From positions 1-20,845 of IMG/VR virus record IMGVR_UViG_3300047510_001467: a DNA stretch of 20,845 nucleotides; one strand, written 5' to 3'. The stretch's first letter is position 1. Every line of letters begins with the position of its first letter. Origin of the DNA: a virus. A program made the position numbers and the translations under genes. Of this stretch, positions 4,529-13,500 are shown in pieces. The notes below the pieces were generated by a model. It saw only the letters and a list, made by a program, of their open reading frames with translations, had not been told where the DNA came from and made no database searches.

Positions 4529-7500
4529 TCATTCGCCCCTATACTCTAAGAACTTCTCTAACGTCTTATCAGAGATAATAGTCTCACCAGAGCCATCCTC
4601 GTACTTCTGGATTTGCTGCAGGGCCTTCACAAGCGCCTCACGTCCATCCTTCTGTTCTATCTGAGTCAGAATCTCAGCACGCTTCTGTGGTGAATTAGCA
4701 CGTACAACTGTCTGAGCCTGCGGGCTTAGCATGTTCATCCGTGCAATCTCCGCAAAGTAGTATTTAGCCATGCTCTCAGCCTCATCAGAGGTCATGTCGT
4801 AGGACCTCGTGATGCGGTCTAACGCTTCTTTAGTGACATCCTTGTGGTTGTCAGCTTCCCAGCGTGATGCAATAGCCTTGATGTCTCTGCGCACACGTGA
4901 GCGAGTGTTTTCCTCGGCTGTAGACTTCTCTAGGCTGTCGTATCGGAATGCTGCCTGCCACCCAAGGTTGCCATCACGAACGATACGCTTGGTAACGCCG
5001 CCGCCGGCTTTCAAGATGTCTCCAATGTTTTCTGCTGGTCGGATAGTACCCTGAACCACACCTTCTTCCATTAGACCTTCGTAGCTAATGTTATCAGTAA
5101 CTGAGAACATCATTCTCAAGAAGTATTGATTGTCTACACGGGTAGCAAGCTTTTCGAACGCTGCCTGTAGCTGCTTAGGCTTGGCGCCAATCCCCTTACC
5201 CAATCTAACGAACGTGGCACGTGTACGGTCGTCGTACTTGTCGGTATCGGCAAGCTCTCCAAATCCTTCACGGAACACCTCGTCACCGGTGTAGGTGTCG
5301 TAGTTAGCGCTATACGCAATGTACGCACCAACCATTGGCACTTGACCAACCATACCGAGCATGGCGTCCACTACAGACTTGTTCTCGATTCCTTTTGCGG
5401 CAGACTGCCCCAATAATGGAATGTAGTATTCTGCTCCAAGAACTACTGCGCTCTTGAGGTTGCTTGGGTGACGGTCGCTGAACATCGGATTGACACTATC
5501 TGCAACAGCTTGAGTAAGTCTAACGAACGGAGCCATTTCATACGGTATACCAATCACAAACGCCTCTGGCACTGCGGACTTAGACCATCCCTGAACATAC
5601 TCGCCAGTGTTCTTGTCCTTCCACTTACCGTTAAGCACAACAATGTTTCTGTCCTTGATTTGTGGAGAGAAGTAGTCTAAAGCGTGTGGACGCTTTTCAC
5701 CGTTCTCATCGAACTCATCGTCCGGCTCACCAATCATGTTATTGAATGCCATGATGGCTGCATATCCAACTGCAAACTCGGCAATTTTCAAGAACGACCA
5801 AGCGTTTACCATGTTGTTGTCTTCAGAGACACGAGTTCCGAACATCTTGTTACCAGCGAGTGGTGAGATGTAGTAGACACTTGTTTCAATGGCACGAGTC
5901 GCTGCGTTGGTGTATGGCAAGAACTTCTCGACCATGTACGAAGCTTGTCCGCTGATGGCGTAATCCATGTGCTGACGGGCCTTGGCTGCCGCAAGCGTTA
6001 CCAATTCATCCTCAGTAAGATTTGGACGGGCGGCCTTTAGGTCACGGTACGTCTTCTCAAAGATGGCTAGACGGGTAATCTTCTCTGACTTCTCTTGGAG
6101 GAATAGCATTCCTTCTTTGATGTAAGTAAGAGCAAGTGATACCTTGTTAGCCTTGTCTCCAGTTCTGCGCTCCGTGATGCCCTTGGAAACATTCCGGAAC
6201 CCGAGTGGCGAATCCGAAACGAAGTCCATGGCGTAACCACCTTTTTCTGCGGCCTTAGACACGCTACGGTCTCCGAACAGTCTATTGACAGCGATTGGAG
6301 ATGCGTACTTGATGTAGTTAGCCATGCTACCCGTAAGGGTGTTGCCGAATGCGTTGGTGAAAGCGTTTACAAACAGGAAGTCACGGAACACGTTGACCGC
6401 AGCGAACGCAGGGTTTCCGATGGTTGCAGCAAGCTTAAGCCCGGTAGACCCAGTCGCCACACCAAGTAGCTCCATGAACATCTTCTGACCTTCGGTGCCA
6501 GCACCCCAGGTCTCAAGTCCACGCCATGTTTTGTAGAACTCCAAGTCTACACGCATTCTTACTACGTTGTTGTTCTTGTCAAAGAACTCAATCACCGTAG
6601 TTCCGGGTGCAATCTTTGGAGGGTATTGAATAACTCCGAAACGGTCACGCTTGATTGAACCGTCTTTGTTAAGCAACGGCTGCTCGATAGACAAAACATT
6701 GTTAGCTGGCGACGCCACAACGAAGTCGTACAGTCTTGCAGCTATCTCGTTTCTACGCATGGTGCGCTCGTGCGACACAATCGTTGCAGCAAATAGTGCG
6801 GTTGGGTCAGTAACCATCGCATCCTCAGTACCAGCGCCAAGCTTTTTAACGCCATTAGACGGGTTTTGTGACAGTACGCCAAGCTCAGACATCATCTCAC
6901 GGTCAACAAGTCGTTGCAGGACAATTCTCGGGCTGTACCCGTAGTCTTTTAGTGCATCGTAGATTCCTTGAGAGATGAGCCCACTGTCAAACTTCTCCTT
7001 TAGGATTCGTTTGGTTTCCTCAAACATCTTGTCTACAACGCTATTTGCGTACTTAGACAGCTCTGGATTGTCCTTCTTGCGCTGCTCGAGGTGCTCATTC
7101 GCCTGCTCGTATGTCATGCCGCCCGGATTTTTAATCGGGTCTTGAAGCTCCTGAATGCGAGTAGTCGAGCCAGTGATAACAGACACACGCTTAGCTAAGT
7201 CAGATGCCGTAGCTTCCACCTTAACGAGCTCAGATGTGTAGGTAAGGATATCCGAATTAAGTTGCGCCTGCTTGGCGAGGTCACCAGTGCGAATTGCGGC
7301 CTCAAGATTTCTTTCTGAGCGCTTGATGCGGGCACGAAGGTCCGAGCGGTACTCACGGGATGTTTCAAGCTCAGACTTAATCTGCTGAAGCGTAACCCCA
7401 GCAAGGGCGTCCTCTTTGCGCTTGTACTGCTTGGCAAGCATGGCATCACGACGGTCTTGAATCTCAATGATGGTGCGAGCCATCAATGTTTCTTCAACCT

Positions 7501-10500
7501 CTTGCATTTCCACGCTAGAAACGTTTAATACGTTTTTGCCAAACACCTCACGAAGCTTTTCCTCCGCAAGCTTAGAAGCGTAGATAGACTTACCACCCTC
7601 AGTGCGTACGTATGCTTGGAGCATTTCTGCAGCCTCAGCATTACGACCGTTTAGGTTCTTGTTGATGAAGTTGAAGATTCCAACCTTTTTGTCTAGCACA
7701 CCTTCACGGAATCTCTTGGCTACTGGGGCCTTTGCAGAATCAACAATTCTTCTTTGTTCAGAGCGAACGGTGTTGAACTTCTGGCTGAATGCAGTATTAG
7801 ACGGCTTGTACGAAGAGAATCTAACGTTTTCGTTATACTTCGGAGCAACCTTTCCTTCGGCAAGTTTAGCCTCGTAGTCCATCATTACTTGGTCTACCGG
7901 AGTGACGCCATTAGTCTTTGGCATGAACTGTGAAATCATTTCACCAGTCTTGGTCATCACATCACTGATAATGGTCTCTGGGGTAGACTTATCCGAGACA
8001 ATCACGTCTAGGTCAGTCATTCCGGTGAGCCCAAGTGGCTTCTCCACACCAGCACGCTCGAATACATCGTTCGTAAACTGATTCACGAACTCAGTAAGGT
8101 TCATCTCCTTGTTGCCCATAGACACACTGAAGTTGTCGTCGTTCACGAAGTAACGATTCAACTCTAGGTCAGCGATGTATCCGGGCTTGGGTACGAAGTT
8201 GTACGAAAGCTCATCAGCAAGTTTCTTGTTGATGGTGATTTCTGCAGAAGCTGCTGGCGTAGCACGTCTAACGAACTTGTCTGACGGAGCAAATACAATC
8301 TCGTTGTTGCGCTCGTTACCAATTGCGATGTGAGTGGCAACCGACTTAACAGCCTCCATTACCTGTGGGTTTGACCCCTCCGTCATGATGGCAACGGTAT
8401 ACTTGCCAAGTCCAGACTCAGTAGTTCTACGGATAGAAGCAATTGCGTTGTCTAGCTCCTCTTGGTTCGCCTTGCCATTCCTAGTGCTAACGTACAAGAA
8501 GTTAACATCCTTAAGAACAAGTTCTTGCGCAATGTAGCTGTTGTTCACAGTTACAAGTGCAATGTTTGTAAATCCGGGATTTGAAGACAATGCAGCGCTG
8601 CTGTTCAGAATGTGAACCTGCTCAAGCAATGCTTTAGGCAAGTTTAGTTCTCCAGCAGCAATGACGTTCCCGAATCCAAGGGTATTCAGTCTAATACCAG
8701 TAGGTCCAGTCTTTGCCGGAGTGTACTTGGCATATGTAACCGGAACCTTTTCGAAGCTGTCTCCGATAAGGTCGTAGTTATTTAGCGGAGGAACGAATGA
8801 GAACTTCTCTCCGTTGAGGATAATCTGACCACCGTAGCTATCGCCAAGCACGTCATTGAAGACCAAGTGAGACTGAAGGTCTGAGTTAGACGGTGCTGGG
8901 ATATCCGTTGGGTGGTTATGAATCGTAAAGATTTTATTCTCAGGCTGTTGCTTCTTAGTGTAGATAAGCTTCGCAAAGTCGTTCAACGCTACCTGACCAA
9001 ACATCTTGTTGGTGAAGACACGGTAGTCGACCAAGCGGCCATCCTTGTCTACCTCCACGATGATACCGTTCTCTTGAACAGTGCTGCGGAAAAAGCTAAA
9101 TAACTCAGCGATGTCTTTGATGTTGCCAAACTTGGAGCCGATTCTTGGCGCTTCGTCTAGGTTGATTTGACGTGCACGTACAAGGCCGCCCTCGCCAGAC
9201 ATAACCTCATCTGGAGATAGCCCCTTGATTTCTAGTGCAGACTCTAGATTTCCAGCCATCAACATTCCAGCAAGCGCAACTTCAGAACCCGCCATGCCCT
9301 CTTCAGCGAGGCTCATGGCCATCTCTGCCGCCACGTTTTTAGCTTCTGAGCCAACTGAAAACTCAACGTCTTCAATGTCGCTAGACACCACACGGGCAAG
9401 CTTGCTGATTGGCGACTCACCGTTGATGTACCCAAGCTTCTGAATAAATCCAAGCGGGTCAATGGTTGGAGCAGCACCTGGAACAACTCGAATCTCGGTG
9501 TTAGACGTAATCGCCTTGTCTACTATAGACATCATTAGCCCATGCACACGGTCGAATGCGTCCGGAGATGCAAAGTCGTACGTAAGGTTAATGTAGTTGT
9601 ACGCACCTTCCATGCTGCCCATTACGTAGGCATACTCAAGGAAGTCACGAGAGAATGCGTTGTTCTGAATTGGAGATATACCCTTGTCATTAAAATAGGC
9701 TTTGCCCATTCTATTGAATTCATTTACAAGCGAACCCTTAATGCTCTCAATGACACCCATTAGTTCCATAGCGACACTAAGCCCTTCAATAACAGTAGCG
9801 TCAAACTTGGCTTCCATGATGTCTTCGTACAGCATGTTCTTCTCCTCAGTGCTTAGGTCAGCGTATTGCTGGTCAATCTGAGCATGAATCAAATACTGCA
9901 TCTCTGTAAGGTCGGTCAGTCTAAAGACCTCAACGCCATCTTCGAGCGTCATTTCAATCAGCTCCTCGCCAAGCGAGGTCTTTGCAGTTACGATAGCCGT
10001 GCTAATCAAGTCCTTTTGGATGTTGTAACCGCCAACAAAGCTTGGGAACACAATAGAGCTAATCGTATTTGGATTCTCCACTGCTGGAAGATTCTCAAAT
10101 ACTTGATTCAACAATCCTGTAGGAATGAATGGACTGTATCGTGAAGCAAGACGGGTCTTGATTTCATCACGCTGCTTGACATCAAAGAAGTTGTACAGGC
10201 CAAGCTGCTCTGGAGTCATCTGTACGCTGTTGGCGTAGAACACGTGAAGTGCACGTAGGTAGTCTGCTACCGTTCCGTTCATTGCGTCTACTGCTGCGTT
10301 GAACTCAGCAGATAGGCCACCCTTCTCTTGCTTGTAGGTTCCAGGCTGGACACTGTTAGACTTCTCTGCAAACGCAATAACTCCACGCATAGCGCCAGAA
10401 GTGCGAATATCATCAGTGGCCTTAACCTGCTTGATGATGTTTTTAATCTTCTGGTTTACAGTATCAGATACTCTAGAGATAGGCGCTTGAACACTCATCT

Positions 10501-13500
10501 TAGACAGTCCCTCCTCGATGTCTTTAGCCACTGGGGCTTCTTTGGCAACGCTTACATTCTCACGACGGATGCGGGCCTTTTCATCGTTGAGTCTCTTGGC
10601 ACGGGCTGCAGCAACTTTTGCCTCACGAAGAAGCAAGTCAGTCTCCTCGTCAATAATAGCTGTAACGTCTTGAGACAAGTCTAGCTGGAGGGCCGCCATT
10701 CTGGTTTTAACCTCCTCTTGGAAGTCTAGCTCACCACTGTTGATTCGCTCCTGAAGCGCCTTGACAGATGCGTTGAACTTCTTCTTATCCGTGTATTTAG
10801 TCTCAATGAATACCTTGCGGCGTGGCTCACGCTCAGAAATGGTCATCGTGTTCGGATTGACCACTACGGCCACTTCTTTTCCACGCTTTCCTAGGTCACG
10901 AAGTAACTCAACGATGGTTAGGCCACCTTGCGCCTGAACACCCATTTGCTCTGCGGTGACCTCGGGTCGGGGCTTAGCTTCTACTGGAGTCTCTTCGGTT
11001 ACATTGTCAAACTTCTCACGGAGTTGGTCAGCAACGGTCTTCCGTCTCTCTGTTGGAAAGTTTCTAACATAGTCCACGGTAAAGTCAGACTCGTTCTTGA
11101 ATGCGTACCAACGAATGGTTCCGTCCTCTAGATAAGTACCACGACGTAGACGCTGGGGCTCGTAGACACGCCACTTCTTGCCGTCCTTCATCACCTCGAT
11201 TTGCTCAGTAACCTTTCTGCGGCGAGGAGCCTTGGTGGCAATGATGTCTTTTAGACTAAGCTTGGCAACAACGCCAAGAAGCGTAGACACCCTGTCCTTG
11301 TCTTCTCTAGCCTTAGCTGCAGCAGTTGCGTCTGCTGCGGTAGAAGCAGTTGCAGGTCCATCTTCTACGACTCTGGTAGGAGCTGGGGCAGCCTTTGGTG
11401 TAAACGGTTGTGGTTCGGGCTTAGTCTCCGTCTTCTTAAACTCAATGGTCGTGTATGGAGTAATAGCCTTTGCCGCTCCTTCGACAGAGTCAGATGTACC
11501 AACCACATTTCCATCAGTGTCCTTAGCGGTATAGGTTACATTCTTGTCTGAAGTCTTAGCTGCACGGTCACCGACAGTAGCTTCAATCGTGCCCATGATG
11601 TCACCGGTCTGGTTGTCCATAACCGTTTGAACTGGTATTTCACGTCCGGGGATGAGCTTCGCAATCTGGTCGTCGTACTTCTGATTGATTTTAGACTTGG
11701 CATCTTCAGAAGTAGCGGTAGCTAGTTCCGCCTTACGCTTAGACTCAATGGCAGCCTTCTTCGCTTTGAACTTATCGTCCTCAACGAACTTCTGGATGGG
11801 CTTGCCGTATACAACGACACGTTCACCCTTCTGTGGCGCCTGCGCTACTTCACGTGGCTTCTTGCGCTCGGGACGAGCTGGGGCTTCTTCTTTCTTGGCC
11901 TCTTGTTTTGGGGCTGGCGCTTCAGTCGGTGTACGTTTTACAAACTCAACCTTTGCGCCTTCTTTGAATGTCTGAGCAGCTTTTGTTGAGCTCTTTGCAG
12001 TGCCAACGGCATTGCCTTCAGCGTCTTTAATCTCGTAAACAGATTTTTTGCCCTTACCGGTTCTCTGGATAGTTCCAAGAACATCACCAGTCTCTTTGTC
12101 TACAATATTCCATCCACCGCTCTTGGCAGCTGGGGCAGCGACAAGCGTAGGTGCATCAGCCTTTGGAGCCTCACGTACTACCTCATCCTTCTCCTCGGTT
12201 TTCTTTTTGGGCTCACGCTTCTTAGACGTTGGAGCTTCTGCTACTGGAGCGGCAGGTACAGTAGCCGGTGCTGGAGCAGCGGGTGCGGCAACTGGAGCTA
12301 CTTCTGCTTGAGTCGCTTGAACATCTCCACCTGTTGCAGGCGCTTCTGGGCGTCCTTCTTCGATAGGAGTTTCGACAGCGGCTTCCCCTCCTTCGACAGG
12401 ACTTGGTACTTGCTCCCCTTTTTGCGTATCATCTCTTTTAAGTGCTTTAGTTAGTGCATCAATAGACTCCTCAGAAAAGAAGTCTTGTCTTTCAAGTTCG
12501 CCAATCGCTTCGTCAAGAGTAACTTCCTCGATGTTGTACATCTTGTCAGAAAGGGTGTTTAGACCCATGTACTCAAACAAAGTACCCAATGCACGGCGTG
12601 CACTTGGTGCGTTTTTGGTGTTGATTTTGGCCTCGAAAAGGTCAGCCATAAGTTCAGTAACTGCCTCGATTTCAAAGTCTTGGTCTGGGAAGACCTCCTT
12701 GATTGCAGCAGACCATTCGCCATACGTCTTAACGTCTTCGAGTTGAGCCTGTTGCTCTGGAGTAAGGTTGAATCTCTTAGCAAGGTCAGCAGCAGCACCT
12801 TTAGGCATTTCCACATCTTTGACAGCGCTGAACACCTCAGCAAAACCTTCTGGGTTGGAATTCTTTAGGAACTCAATGAATGGGTGGCTAGCCTCGTGAG
12901 CGTAGACATTATCAACGTAAGCATTTGTGTTTACGAAGATTGTATTTGTATTCTGGTCAAAGAACATTGCGCTGCGGCTAGGTCCGAAACGAGCAGTTTC
13001 CTGTGGGGCCACAACAAAACGAACATCACCGCCAGCTACTTGTGCCATGCCCTTAAGCTGCTCCATCATTCTACGAACGGTAGAACGCTGCTCTGGAGTT
13101 GGAGCCTTGTATAGTTTAGACAATACATCTGTGTAGCTAGCGCCAGAAAGTTCGCCAGCAGTGAACGTTGGGGCTTGTTCTCCACGAGTAGTCTCTGGAA
13201 TTGCTGCGCCAAACTCTTCGACCTGAGCTTCCATTCCTTCAACGATACCACGAACCTCGTCGTTAATCTTTTCAATCTCAGCCTGAACAGCAGGCTTCAG
13301 TGTCTCGTCAGCTTTTTCAAGCTCGGTGCGTAGGTCAAGCTTTTGCGACAAAAGGTCGAATACCTTCCTGCGTGCCTCAAGCTGATTGTAGCGATTTAGA
13401 GTGCGGCTAGGCATCATCTCTGCAACCATCTGAGCCTTGGCCATAGCGCCAATCTGCTCAGCGCCTTCAGTCTCAGTAATCTTACCTGCGCCAATAGCAT

